A stretch of 33,111 nt of DNA from contig NZ_NKYE01000026.1 of NCBI RefSeq assembly GCF_002262875.1, positions 1 through 33,111 on the forward strand, read 5' to 3'. The stretch is from Amycolatopsis antarctica (lineage in GTDB: Bacteria; Actinomycetota; Actinomycetes; Mycobacteriales; Pseudonocardiaceae). The translations under genes and the position numbers were made by a program. Numbering within the stretch: position 1 is the first letter of the stretch; each line of letters opens with the position of its first letter. This document shows positions 1 to 8,065 of the stretch, piece after piece. The notes below the pieces were generated by a model. The model had not been told where the DNA came from. It did not search any database and saw only the letters and a program-made list of their open reading frames with translations.

Positions 1-1
1 C

Positions 2-97
2 ACCTACCACCGCCGACGCCGCCAAGCACGACTCGGCAGATTGACCCCCATCGAGTACGAAGCCATCATGACCCAGACCGCCACAACGGCGGCCTAA
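2..97 (+). CDS. IS3-family transposase (OrfB/integrase core), C-terminal end only; partial at window edge
   Basis: The reading frame is open from base 2 to the TAA at 95-97 and gives 31 residues. It contains Y-H-R-R-R-R, R-L-G-R-L-T-P-I-E-Y-E and ends T-A-A. This matches the extreme C-terminus of IS3-type DDE integrases, where an Arg-rich 'YNxRRxHxxLGxxTPxEYE' stretch follows the catalytic core. The catalytic D,D(35)E residues, OrfA and the left end lie outside the window, so intactness cannot be judged. A short inverted repeat (CTGCTG at 99-104, CAGCAG at 118-123) follows the stop and may be part of a terminal repeat or a weak hairpin. Family assignment rests on the C-terminal motif only. 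Confidence 0.65.
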   Translation, partial: TYHRRRRQARLGRLTPIEYEAIMTQTATTAA

Positions 98-311
98 CCT
101 GCTGTCACAGAATCATTCAGCAGCCCCTTCCCCTTTCGCTCGCTCGTGGCTGTATTCGATGACGTGTGGATACCCCTCGATCCGCATCGGCGGACCATGC
201 GTGCGGGAACACGCGGGCGGGAGCGGCGTGGATGAAAGTCCCACCCGTACCGCTCTCGCAATACCATTCCGTGCACGCACGTGTCCGGTCAGTGACGAGG
301 GGATTCGATCG

Positions 312-1139
312 GTGGGGGCTCCGCGCACGCCCAACTTCCGCATGCGGCAACTCGGCCGCACGCTGCGCCGCCTGCGTGAGCAGGCCGGGTTGAACCAGAA
401 CGAGGTGGGAGACCGGCTGCGTTTCTCGAACTCGAAGATGAGCCGGGTCGAACAGGGCCGGTTGTCGAACTACCACGAGTTCCTCGCGTTGCTTGATCTG
501 TACGGCGTCATCGTCGCCGACTACAACGAGTACCTGACCATCTTCGACCGGGCCAACGAGAAGGGCTGGTGGCGTGCGTACGGCCTGGACGATCGCGGTT
601 TCGTCAGCATCGAGGCCGATGCCTCGGTGGTGCGAAACTACGAACTCGGTTTCGTGCCCGGGCTGTTGCAGACCGAGACGTACATTCGGAACAGCTTCGC
701 CACGGCAAGGGTGCCCCTGCGCGGTGAACGGTTGGAGAACCAGATCGCGGTCCGGTTGCGCAGGCAGCTCCGGCTCACCGAGGAGCCCCGGCTGACCGTG
801 CACGCCCTGATCGACGAGTCGGTGCTGCGGCGGCCGATCTGCGATCCCGGCCAGCTCCGGGCGATCGCACAGCGGGCCGCGCTGCCCAACGTCACCGTCC
901 GGGTGTTGCCGAACGACGCCACGGCGCACGGCGGGCTGTACAGCAACTTCATCGTGGTCAACTTCCCGGACGCCGCCGAACCCGGGCTGGCCTACGTCGA
1001 GTACGGCTTCGGCTCGGTGGAAATCGAGCAGGAGCAGGAAGTACGCGCTGCTAGGCTGTTGTTCGACCATCTGACCGACCTCGCGCTGAGCGAACGCGAC
1101 TCCCTCGCTCTAGTCGAGCAGTTGGCGACCGGAACCTAG
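312..1139 (+). CDS. XRE-family helix-turn-helix regulator with DUF5753 domain
   Basis: A 275-residue DNA-binding regulator of the large actinobacterial XRE-DUF5753 class (WhiJ-like). The N-terminal helix-turn-helix spans roughly residues 13-70 (LGRTLRRLREQAGLNQNEVG, then SNSKMSRVEQGR). The rest is the DUF5753 domain, with 'YELGFVPGLLQTETYIR' and 'VRVLPND' as typical signatures. The GTG at 312 is preferred because a GAGGGG sequence lies about 9 nt upstream and the protein then begins close to the HTH, as in relatives. The frame is open further upstream to an ATG at 159, but that extension does not look like protein. The DUF397 gene begins 20 bp downstream on the same strand. Such pairs are common in actinomycetes, influence differentiation and have been compared with toxin-antitoxin modules. 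The ligand is unknown. Confidence 0.92.
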   Translation: MGAPRTPNFRMRQLGRTLRRLREQAGLNQNEVGDRLRFSNSKMSRVEQGRLSNYHEFLALLDLYGVIVADYNEYLTIFDRANEKGWWRAYGLDDRGFVSIEADASVVRNYELGFVPGLLQTETYIRNSFATARVPLRGERLENQIAVRLRRQLRLTEEPRLTVHALIDESVLRRPICDPGQLRAIAQRAALPNVTVRVLPNDATAHGGLYSNFIVVNFPDAAEPGLAYVEYGFGSVEIEQEQEVRAARLLFDHLTDLALSERDSLALVEQLATGT

Positions 1140-1159
1140 CCGGAAGAGGCGACTTCCCG

Positions 1160-1438
1160 ATGCCCAGCGTTGACCTGACCGCGGCCCTCTGGCGGAAAAG
1201 CAGTTACAGCGGCAACGAGGGCAGCAACGGCAACTGCGTAGAGGTCACCTGGCGCAAGAGCAGTTACAGCGGCGGCGAGGGCAGCAACGGCGACTGTGTC
1301 GAGGTCGCCTTCACCGGCCCGGCGGTGGCCGTGCGCGACTCGAAGGCCCCGGCCGCCGGGGCGCTGGCCTTCCCGCCCGCTGCCTGGCACGCCTTCCTGG
1401 CGACCCAGCACCCCGGCACCCCCGGCACACACCGCTGA
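1160..1438 (+). CDS. DUF397 protein with duplicated N-terminal half
   Basis: A 92-residue protein with the DUF397 signature W-R-K-S-S-Y-S-G...N-x-C-V-E-V, then 'VAVRDSK' and 'FPPAAWHAFL'. Normal DUF397 proteins carry the WRKSSYSG...CVEV segment once. Here it occurs twice in tandem (residues 11-30 and 31-50), followed by a single C-terminal half. DUF397 proteins usually sit beside an XRE-DUF5753 gene and are thought to act with it, as they do here (20-bp gap, same strand, probably co-transcribed). The start ATG lies 20 nt after the upstream stop, with GGAAGAGG within that gap as a plausible ribosome site. Function beyond partnership with the regulator is not established. Confidence 0.9.
   Translation: MPSVDLTAALWRKSSYSGNEGSNGNCVEVTWRKSSYSGGEGSNGDCVEVAFTGPAVAVRDSKAPAAGALAFPPAAWHAFLATQHPGTPGTHR
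1190..1309 (+). repeat. in-frame tandem duplication, two 60-bp units inside the DUF397 gene
   Basis: Bases 1190-1249 and 1250-1309 encode two 20-residue units. Both begin WRKSSYSG, share EGSNG and end CVEV plus one residue. They differ at about four residues (N/G, N/D and T/A among them) and at several silent sites, so the duplication is not brand new. Confidence 0.85.
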
Positions 1439-1518
1439 GCCGAACGCGGGTGATCTGACCGGGTGAACCTCCGGTGAACCCGGTACCCGTGGCAGCCGGT
1501 TGCCGCAGCATCCGCAGC

Positions 1519-2379
1519 ATGACCTCGTCAGCGAACGACACCCACCTGCCCCCGCCCGCGGAGTGGAAGGCAGGCGTCCCGGTGGCCGCGATCCTGGTGA
1601 TCGCACTCTGCGCCGGCCTCGCCGTCCTGGGCGCGTTCCGTGGTCTCCCGGAGTTCGCCGCAGCCGATCCGGACGGCACGCTGCTGTTCATCGGTGCGAC
1701 CACACCGGTCTACCTGGCCGTGGCGTTCACCGTGTTCGCCCAGCGTTTCGCCCCACGCCGGGCGGCTTCCGTCACGACCGGGACGATCGACGAACTCGAC
1801 GAGCCGGTCACCGTGCTGCCGCAGTCCCGAGCCGGATGGGCATCGGCGCTGGCCTTGGCCGTGGCGCTCCTGCTGGTCGGTGCCTTTCTGGCCAGCGGCC
1901 CGATTCTTGCTCTCGTGTTCGGACAGAGTGGGGCCACGGACGGCCTCGTCCAGGGTGCCCTCGGCCTCGCCCTGCTCGCCGGATCGCTCGTCTTTCTCGG
2001 CGAGGTACTGCGGAAACGAATCCGGCCCGGATACGTCGCCCTGTCGCCGTACGGCGTGCACTGCCGGATGTGGAACTACGTCGGACTCGCGGCCTGGGAC
2101 CTCTTCGTCCCGAGCGCTGCCGAACAGCACGGTCCGATGATCGTGCTCGCCGTGCCGGACGGCGACTCGTCCGCCGTGTGGCGGACCAGCCCGTGGTGGC
2201 GGCCGGCCGAACTGCGGCTCCAGCCGCACGTCGTCCTCCGCGCGCTCAACCTCGCCGTCGACCCCGTTCTCCTCTACCACGCGATCCGGTTCTACGAGGA
2301 ATCCCCGGAACTGCGGGCCGAACTGGGAACCCGCGCCGCCGCCGAACGCCTGGTGTCCCAGGACCTGGCCCGACGCTGA
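1519..2379 (+). CDS. four-TM membrane protein with cytoplasmic C-terminal domain, function unknown
   Basis: I do not recognise a named family. From the ATG at 1519 the protein has 286 residues with four hydrophobic helices (about 20-40, 54-74, 107-130 and 142-165). A soluble part follows, beginning 'GYVALSPYGVHCRMWNYVGLAAWD'. That pattern (beta strand, 'L-T/S-P-x-G', then a Trp-Asp-x-F/I turn) resembles bacterial PH-like domains that follow membrane helices, so the tail is tentatively a PH-like domain. The frame can extend to a GTG at 1474. Neither start has a convincing ribosome site, and 1519 is preferred because the extra residues do not look like a membrane-protein N-terminus. It is not obviously in an operon with its neighbours. 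Confidence 0.6.
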   Translation: MTSSANDTHLPPPAEWKAGVPVAAILVIALCAGLAVLGAFRGLPEFAAADPDGTLLFIGATTPVYLAVAFTVFAQRFAPRRAASVTTGTIDELDEPVTVLPQSRAGWASALALAVALLLVGAFLASGPILALVFGQSGATDGLVQGALGLALLAGSLVFLGEVLRKRIRPGYVALSPYGVHCRMWNYVGLAAWDLFVPSAAEQHGPMIVLAVPDGDSSAVWRTSPWWRPAELRLQPHVVLRALNLAVDPVLLYHAIRFYEESPELRAELGTRAAAERLVSQDLARR

Positions 2380-2544
2380 GCCGAACGGTCCGGCGAGCGC
2401 GTCCGGGCGGATCAACTACCGTTCCAGTTCGCTCCGAACCGCTGGTCACCGGCCATTTCCCCGGTGCTGTCCGGCGACCACACCTGGAAGGCCATCGCCC
2501 GCTTCCTCAACGAGGACCGCTGGAACTGATCCCCGGCGGGTAGC

Positions 2545-2575
2545 GCCGCCGTTCCCTCGCACGGGGGACGGCGGC
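2545..2575. terminator. stem-loop, possible terminator
   Basis: GCCGCCGT (2545-2552) pairs with ACGGCGGC (2568-2575) across a 15-nt loop. There is no T-tract. It lies between two same-strand genes and could equally be a regulatory palindrome or chance in GC-rich DNA. Confidence 0.3.
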
Positions 2576-2624
2576 CCCCTCGCGGCGGGAACCGGATCGT
2601 CCCGCGCCCGGCGAGGCTGGGTCC

Positions 2625-3572
2625 ATGACGACAACAGCGGACATCACAGCGCCTCCCGAACCCCGGGATCGGCTTCGCACGGCCAGAATCCTCGTCGGGT
2701 ACGCGGCGATCCTCGGCACGCTCCCGTACCTGACGTTGAAGTTCTCCTGGCTGCTCGGCAATGGCATCGGCGTGGTCGACGCCGGGTTCATGAACACCCC
2801 GGCCGGTTACGCGCTGAACGCGCTCACCGCGGGCCTGGACCTGCTGGTGATCGTGCTCGCGCTGGCGCTCACGCACCGCTGGGGCAGGCGGATTCCAGCC
2901 TGGTTGATGCTGTTCCCGATCTGGGTGGGCACCGGTCTGCTGTCGACGATCGCGCTCGCGTTCCCGGCGAGCTCGCTGGTGGAGTTGTTCAGCGCGGCAC
3001 CCTCTCCGCTCGACGCACCGGATCTGCCGATGGAGCCGTGGGTGTGGGTGGTCGTCTACCTCGGCTTCACCTGGCAGGGCGTCACGCTGCTGACGGCGTT
3101 CGCGCTGTACGCCCGGGACCGCTGGGCGGCGGTGTTCACCGCCCGCACGGACGGCGCGCCGATCGACGCGGCCGGCCGGGTCGGCGCCGCGCTGGTCGCC
3201 GCCGTCGGTGCGTTGCACCTCGCCTGGGCGTGCGGTCTGGACTGGGGCAACACTTCGGTCACCGACATGACGACACCGATGCGGGTGCTGGAAGTCGTCT
3301 ACGCGGTGCTGGCGTTCGCGGCCGTCGGCGGTACGGCGCTGCTCGCCCGTCCCGGCAGGCGGTTCTGGGTGCCGATGGTGCCGGCGTGGATCGGGGCGGG
3401 AGCGATGTTCGGCTGGGCGGGCTGGGGCCTGCTGGTCAGCGTGGCCAACGCCGTCGACGGTCCGGTGGGCCTGCTGATTCTCGCCGCCCAGTTGCTCGGC
3501 GGGGTGCTGGTGGGCCTGTCACTGCTCCGGCGCGCCGCCGTCGTGCAGGGGAACCGGGGCGCGGTCCGTTGA
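2625..3572 (+). CDS. polytopic membrane protein, function unknown
   Basis: A 315-residue integral membrane protein with about eight predicted helices: roughly 22-44, 60-83, 92-114, 137-163, 184-204, 219-240, 248-274 and 281-300. It lacks catalytic motifs I can name. A hydrophilic loop 'SAAPSPLDAPDLPMEP' lies in the middle. The ATG at 2625 has a GAGG-type site about 10 nt upstream. Similar unnamed membrane proteins are common in Streptomyces and Pseudonocardiaceae. The next gene starts 41 bp downstream on the same strand, so the two may be co-transcribed. Confidence 0.75.
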   Translation: MTTTADITAPPEPRDRLRTARILVGYAAILGTLPYLTLKFSWLLGNGIGVVDAGFMNTPAGYALNALTAGLDLLVIVLALALTHRWGRRIPAWLMLFPIWVGTGLLSTIALAFPASSLVELFSAAPSPLDAPDLPMEPWVWVVVYLGFTWQGVTLLTAFALYARDRWAAVFTARTDGAPIDAAGRVGAALVAAVGALHLAWACGLDWGNTSVTDMTTPMRVLEVVYAVLAFAAVGGTALLARPGRRFWVPMVPAWIGAGAMFGWAGWGLLVSVANAVDGPVGLLILAAQLLGGVLVGLSLLRRAAVVQGNRGAVR

Positions 3573-3613
3573 CCGCTCACGGGGGACGGTGTGCTGCTGC
3601 CAGGATGGGACGC

Positions 3614-4363
3614 ATGGCTTCCACTTCTGGCAACGATGTCCCGGCAACGGCCCCGTCCGGTGTCAACGATTACGACAGCCTCGCCGCCGGGTACTCGGCC
3701 GAGAACGAGACCAGCCTGATGAACGCCTACTACGAGCGTCCGGCGACGCTGGCGCTCGCCGGGGAGGTGTCCGGGCGGCGGATCCTGGACGCGGGCTGCG
3801 GGGCCGGGCCGTTGTCCGCGGCGCTGCGCGAGCGGGGCGCCGTCGTCAGCGGAATCGACAGCAGTGCCGGGATGCTGGAGCAGGCCCGCCTGCGCCTCGG
3901 TGCCGATGCCGACCTGCGCGTCGCGGACCTGGCCGACCCGCTGCCCTTCCCGGACGCCGCCTTCGACGACGTGGTCGCCTCACTGGTGCTGCACTACCTG
4001 CGGGACTGGGGGCCGACGCTGGCCGAGCTGCGGCGCGTACTGCGACCGGGTGGCAGGCTCATCGCCTCCGTCGACCATCCCTTCATGATCAACCTCATCC
4101 ACCGCAAGTCCGGGCCGAGGCCCGACTACTTCGAGACGTACAACTGGACCGAGGAATGGACCAAGGGCGGCCACACCGCCCGGATGAGCTTCTGGAACCG
4201 GCCGCTGCACGCGATGACCGACGCCTTCACCGCGGCCGGTTTCCGGATCTCCGTCATCAACGAACCCCACCCGGTGCCCGCCGCCCGCGAGGCGTACCCC
4301 GAGGACTTCGACCTCCTGGACACCTTCCCGAGTTTCCTGTTCTTCGTGCTCCATCGCGAGTAG
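3614..4363 (+). CDS. class I SAM-dependent methyltransferase
   Basis: A 249-residue Rossmann-fold methyltransferase of the UbiE/Methyltransf_11 type. Motif I is ILDAGCGAG at residues 57-65. An acidic residue closing the second strand follows ('VSGIDSSAGMLEQAR'), then 'LPFPDAAFDDVVASLVLHYL' and 'LRRVLRPGGRLIAS'. The C-terminal part ('TYNWTEEW', 'FWNRPLHAM') is typical of cytosolic small-molecule methyltransferases, but the substrate cannot be inferred. The start at 3614 is chosen because CAGGA lies about 9 nt upstream. The frame is open further upstream over the preceding gene, and that extension is a shadow. The gene ends 8 bp from the convergent MerR gene. Confidence 0.88.
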   Translation: MASTSGNDVPATAPSGVNDYDSLAAGYSAENETSLMNAYYERPATLALAGEVSGRRILDAGCGAGPLSAALRERGAVVSGIDSSAGMLEQARLRLGADADLRVADLADPLPFPDAAFDDVVASLVLHYLRDWGPTLAELRRVLRPGGRLIASVDHPFMINLIHRKSGPRPDYFETYNWTEEWTKGGHTARMSFWNRPLHAMTDAFTAAGFRISVINEPHPVPAAREAYPEDFDLLDTFPSFLFFVLHRE

Positions 4364-4371
4364 GCCGTGTT

Positions 4372-5283
4372 TCAGTTAGCGGGTGAGTCCTGGGTGGACA
4401 ACTCTTCGGCCAGTTCGATACAGCGCAGGCGGGCCGGGGAGAAGTCGTAGGGCATCTTGCCGATGGCTTCGAACGCGCTCATGGAGTCGGCGTCCCGCTT
4501 GCCAGAGCTGAGGTCGGCCTCGTCCTCGCCGTCATCGGCGGTAGCAGGGTGCACAGCGTCCCAGGCGTCGAAGAGGGCCTCGTCGTCCTTGTCCAGGCCG
4601 GACTCCTCGATGGCGGCGTGCAGGGCGCTTTCGAAGGCGTGCCGCTCGACGGCCACTTGAGCCACCCGTGGATCATCGACGGCGACACTGTCATCGAGTG
4701 CCTCCTCGGCGTCATCGATGCGGTCGGAATCCTCGCGCAGAGCGGGATGCGTTGCCAGGACGATGAAGCGGGTGGCCTGGACGGCCGCGCCGAGCGGGCC
4801 GAAGATCCGCTCAGTGACCAGCAGAGTGTCCAGGTCCGCCTGACGCAGGGCCCCTTCGGGCAGGCTCCTGAGGCGTTCGGTGACGAAGTCGGAGAGCAGG
4901 CCCAGCCGACTGCCCTCGGCGCGCATCCGCCGCACGGCGATCCGTTGCCGCCGCACTTCCGCCTCCTGCTCGGTGAGGGTTTCCTCCAGCCGCTCCAGGA
5001 TGCCCGCGATACCGTCTCCGCTGTCCGCGCCGGCGGAAGCCATGCCGGTGGTGAAGGCGTCACGGATGTCGTCCAGGGCGATCCCGGCGTCGGCCATCTT
5101 GCGAATCCACAGCAGGCGGATCATGTCCTCGTACCCGTAGCGGCGGCGGTCATCACCGCCCCGCTCAGGCTCGGGGAGCAGACCGATCTCGTGGTAATGG
5201 CGAATCGCCCGTGGCGTGCTGCCGGCGAAGGCTGCCGCGTCACCGATCTTGACCTGGCGGGGTGGGATGAAAGACGAATGCAT
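4372..5283 (-). CDS. MerR-family transcriptional regulator
   Basis: A 303-residue regulator. The N-terminal MerR winged helix spans about residues 11-80: 'VKIGDAAAFAGSTPRAIRHYHEIGLL' followed by 'RRYGYEDMIRLLWIRKMADAGIALDDIR'. A long, mostly helical effector part with an acidic tail follows. No Cys pattern for metal sensing is visible, so this is a small-molecule or unknown-ligand MerR rather than a mercury/copper sensor. The ATG at 5283 is preferred over the more upstream in-frame ATG at 5361, because GAGGAAAGG sits about 9 nt before it and relatives begin just before the HTH. MerR proteins often repress or activate their own promoter. An imperfect dyad AAGGTacAACCCT at 5345-5357 is a candidate operator. 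Confidence 0.88.
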   Translation of the reverse strand: MHSSFIPPRQVKIGDAAAFAGSTPRAIRHYHEIGLLPEPERGGDDRRRYGYEDMIRLLWIRKMADAGIALDDIRDAFTTGMASAGADSGDGIAGILERLEETLTEQEAEVRRQRIAVRRMRAEGSRLGLLSDFVTERLRSLPEGALRQADLDTLLVTERIFGPLGAAVQATRFIVLATHPALREDSDRIDDAEEALDDSVAVDDPRVAQVAVERHAFESALHAAIEESGLDKDDEALFDAWDAVHPATADDGEDEADLSSGKRDADSMSAFEAIGKMPYDFSPARLRCIELAEELSTQDSPAN

Positions 5284-5507
5284 GAGCAGGGGCCTTTCCT
5301 CAAGGGATCGGGACGTAAGTCCACTGCACCACATGCCGCTACGGAAGGTACAACCCTGCACCCACCGCCCCGCGCCACTGTCGGGAAATGCGCCTTACCT
5401 CCGTAGTGACCGCGGGGCCGTAGTTTCCTGCTTGAGACGGCTGATCCCGCATTCGATCGCGTGGCCGGATCGACCGGCTCGGGAATCGTGCGCCCAGCCC
5501 GCCGGAA

Positions 5508-5588
5508 TCAGCGGTGGCGCAGCGTCCAGACGACACGGACCACGAACACCACGGCCAGCAGCGCCACGATGGAGATCTGAACCCACAC
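5508..5588 (-). CDS. 26-residue single-pass membrane peptide (small ORF)
   Basis: A short gene. GTG at 5588 is preceded by a textbook GAGGAGG site 5 nt away, and the TGA is at 5508-5510. The peptide begins MWVQISIVALLAVVFVV and ends with the basic tail TLRHR. It is therefore one hydrophobic helix (about residues 3-20) with a positive C-terminus, which would place that end in the cytoplasm. The frame is closed by a stop 13 codons upstream and no other start fits, so this is a self-contained unit. It lies between the MerR regulator and the glycosyltransferase gene, on the same strand as both. Function unknown. Support is the ribosome site plus a composition that is unlikely by chance. Confidence 0.6.
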   Translation of the reverse strand: MWVQISIVALLAVVFVVRVVWTLRHR

Positions 5589-5711
5589 GGTGGCCTCCTC
5601 TGGCGGTGCCAGGTCTGCGGTACGTCAAACGATGGTTGCCGATTCGGCACATCGATGCGGGACGGACCCAGCCGACACGGCCGATCCCACCCATTCGGGT
5701 AACAACCGACT

Positions 5712-7517
5712 CTACGCCCGGACGTGTGGGACCGCTGTGTTCGCGAGCGTCCACACGCGATGCGGATCGAGGTCCAGCGGACGCTGCGGCGGCTCCGGCC
5801 GCACCCGGCGCAGCAGCACCTGCTGCACCAGCGCGCTCGGATGGTCACCGGCACACACCTGCCGCCAGAAGACGTGGTCGGTCAGACCGTCCAGCAGCGG
5901 GTCCTCGGTCCAGCCGCCGAACCCCTCGACGACCTCCCGGCGCACCAGGTAACCGGTGCCAAGGTACGGCAGCGTCGCCAGCCGCCGCGACTCCGGCGGC
6001 AGGGCCCCGACCAGACCGGACACCGGGTCGCCCACCGGCGTGTGCACCACGTCCACCTCGCCGGACGCGCCGAGCAGACGCTCCAGCAGATACCGCGAGG
6101 CGCGCATCCCCGCGTCCAGCACCAGCAACCAGGACGCCGTCGACTCGCCCAGCAGCGCGTTACGCGAGGTGCCGCAGCCGATCGGGGAAGTGTTGCGCAG
6201 CAGGCGGTACGGCCGTGCCGCCGGTACGGGACCCACGCCGTCGTCGGCGACCAGCACCTGCCCCGGCAGCACCGTGCCCGCCAGCAGATCGCGCACCAGC
6301 GGGTCCGGATCGGGCTCGCCGGGACGCCGGACCACCAGAACGTCCACATCGGACCGCTCGACCTCGGGGAAAACCTTGCCGGACAACGGTTCCGACCACT
6401 CGCCGGCGCATCCACGACGAGCGGCCACGGTCCGCTGCCCGAGCTGCACCGCCCGCGCCACCGAAGAGGCCGGTGCCGGAACGCCGGCGGAGCCGTGGAA
6501 ACGGGTGTCCCAGGACGGCGTGTCGATCGCCAGATCCCCGACCGGGGAGCGCATTCCGGCCGCGACGGCCCCCGGCGCAGACTCGACCGGCGGGCCTGCC
6601 GAAGCGCCGGACACGATCGATCGCGCCATCTCCACCAGCATCCGCGCCGAACCCGGCAGGTCGAGCTTGCGGACGAACTCGTACGCCGCCGCCCGCAGTT
6701 GCCGTTCCCGTTCCGGTTGCCCGGCCAGTGCCGCCGCCACCGTGCCCAGCGTCTGCGGGCGGGCGATCACCAGGTGCTCGCCCGGCATCAGTGGGTCCAG
6801 GTCCGCCGACGGCTCCGACACCAGCACGCAACCGTTCGACATCGCCTCGAGCGCGCGCACCCACTCGAAGGTCTGCTTCTGCTCGCGGTGCAGGTTCAGG
6901 ATGAACCGCGAACGCGCCAGGTGCTCGAACTTCTCCTTGCCAGGCAAGAAATCGACGCGACGGTCCACCATCATCTCGTGCGGCGGGGTGAGCAGCCGGA
7001 CGCGCAGCGCGTCCAGATCGCGCCAGTACGAGGACAGCAACTGTGAACGCCTGCGTTCCGCCGTGCCGAGATAGGTGACGTCGACCTCGCGCGGACTGTC
7101 CAGGTCGCCACCCCAGACGTCCCACAGCGGGCTGTAGCCGAGCTGGAAGTGTTCCACCGCGACACCCCGGCGGCGCAGCTCGGCCGTCGAGTCGTGGTTG
7201 ATGTCCACGGCGGCGGCCAGCGAACGGACCAGCGTGGCGTTGCGCTCGAAGGTCGCGGTCCCCGGATGCTCCACACAGAAACCGATGGTGCGGCGGCAGT
7301 CCTCGACGCCGGGCTGCGACTCGTCCGGCGTCAGCACGAAGTACTCGTGCGGCACCACCACGTAGACGGTGTCGGAGGCGGCCTCCGGGTAGGCGCCCAC
7401 CGCGGTCCGTGCCCGCCCGCCGACGCCGCGCACCGCGTCCGCCACGACCTCCAGCAGCTCCTCCATGAACGCCGAGCCACCGGACGCGGACACCAGGCAG
7501 ATGTCGGGAGCGGTCAC
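5712..7517 (-). CDS. two-domain glycosyltransferase: CgeB-like N-terminal half, GT-A-like C-terminal half
   Basis: A 601-residue protein. The first ~300 residues look like a GT-B enzyme of the CgeB/glycosyl_trans_1_2 type: 'VDVTYLGTAERRR', 'RLLTPPHEMM', 'FILNLHREQKQTFEWVRALEAMSNGCVLVSE' and 'PLMPGEHLVIA' match the C-terminal nucleotide-sugar-binding half of that family. After a Pro/Ala-rich linker (about 305-385) comes a second unit with GT2/GT-A features: 'VDVLVVRRPGEPDPDPLVRD', 'QVLVADDG', 'GTSRNALLGESTASWLLVLDAGM' and 'TGYLVRREVVEGFGGW'. It is therefore probably bifunctional, adding two sugars to a cell-surface glycan. The GTG start at 7517 overlaps the preceding coiled-coil gene by 4 nt (GTGA), showing translational coupling. 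Sugar donor and acceptor are unknown. Confidence 0.8.
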   Translation of the reverse strand: MTAPDICLVSASGGSAFMEELLEVVADAVRGVGGRARTAVGAYPEAASDTVYVVVPHEYFVLTPDESQPGVEDCRRTIGFCVEHPGTATFERNATLVRSLAAAVDINHDSTAELRRRGVAVEHFQLGYSPLWDVWGGDLDSPREVDVTYLGTAERRRSQLLSSYWRDLDALRVRLLTPPHEMMVDRRVDFLPGKEKFEHLARSRFILNLHREQKQTFEWVRALEAMSNGCVLVSEPSADLDPLMPGEHLVIARPQTLGTVAAALAGQPERERQLRAAAYEFVRKLDLPGSARMLVEMARSIVSGASAGPPVESAPGAVAAGMRSPVGDLAIDTPSWDTRFHGSAGVPAPASSVARAVQLGQRTVAARRGCAGEWSEPLSGKVFPEVERSDVDVLVVRRPGEPDPDPLVRDLLAGTVLPGQVLVADDGVGPVPAARPYRLLRNTSPIGCGTSRNALLGESTASWLLVLDAGMRASRYLLERLLGASGEVDVVHTPVGDPVSGLVGALPPESRRLATLPYLGTGYLVRREVVEGFGGWTEDPLLDGLTDHVFWRQVCAGDHPSALVQQVLLRRVRPEPPQRPLDLDPHRVWTLANTAVPHVRA

Positions 7518-8065
7518 GAGCGCTTCAACCGGGTCCGCACGGCGCGCAACGGCGCGGTGACCCGCCAGCTCACCGTCTGCTTGTGCGCGTCCAGCTCGGC
7601 GGCGATCTCCGCGGCCCGGCGCTCCGCGGCGGCCGAGGCCACCGGCTCGGCCGGTTCCGTCGAGGCCACCGGCTCGAACTGCCCGGCGGCGAGCGCCAGC
7701 TCGGCGTCCAGCACGCGCAGTCGCAGTTCGTCGCGTTCGGTACGGCAGCCCGCGAGTTCGGCCCGCAACGAGTCCCGCTCCGCGCGCACGGTCGCGATGT
7801 CACCGTCCAGTGTGGACACCCGAGCGGCGAGTTCGGCGCGGTCGGCCTCGCCGCGCTCCAGCTTCTCGCCCAGCTCGGCGACCCGCTCCGTGCTGCTGGC
7901 CAGGTCCTCTCGGCCGCCGCCGGTGACCGTGCGCAGCTCGTACTCGGTGTCGGCGAGCTTGCGCTTCAACCGGTCCTGCTCGGCGGTGAACACCTCACGT
8001 TCCGCGCGCAGTCTGGTCAGCTCGGCGCGCACCCGGCCGGGCAGTTCCGCCTCGTTCTCGGTCAC
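7514..8065 (-). CDS. coiled-coil protein of the glycan operon
   Basis: A 183-residue protein that is almost entirely charged heptad-like sequence rich in Leu, Glu, Arg and Ala (about residues 8-125: 'RVRAELTRLRAEREVF', 'ERVAELGEKLERGEADRAEL', 'RAERDSLRAELAGCRTERDEL'). It predicts a long parallel coiled coil. It ends with 'SWRVTAPLRAVRTRLKRS', a basic amphipathic tail seen at the ends of many actinobacterial glycosyltransferase-associated proteins and probably a membrane-surface anchor. The GTG start at 8065 overlaps the upstream GT4 stop by 4 nt, and its own stop overlaps the next GTG by 4 nt. No enzymatic motif is present. A scaffolding or chain-length role is inferred from context only. Confidence 0.82.
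   Translation of the reverse strand: MTENEAELPGRVRAELTRLRAEREVFTAEQDRLKRKLADTEYELRTVTGGGREDLASSTERVAELGEKLERGEADRAELAARVSTLDGDIATVRAERDSLRAELAGCRTERDELRLRVLDAELALAAGQFEPVASTEPAEPVASAAAERRAAEIAAELDAHKQTVSWRVTAPLRAVRTRLKRS

Noticed and set aside
2380..2529. Short in-frame stretch after the membrane gene (…WKAIARFLNEDRWN then stop)
   Set aside because: It reads like protein but has no usable start or ribosome site and no family I can name. It may be a gene remnant; support is too weak to annotate.
3038..3613. Long N-terminal extension of the methyltransferase
   Set aside because: It overlaps the upstream membrane protein in another frame, is Arg/Gly-rich and is a GC-rich shadow; the real start is at 3614.
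5216..6904. 562-codon plus-strand frame rich in Arg/Pro/Ala
   Set aside because: It is antisense to the CgeB-like glycosyltransferase, has shadow composition and lacks any domain.
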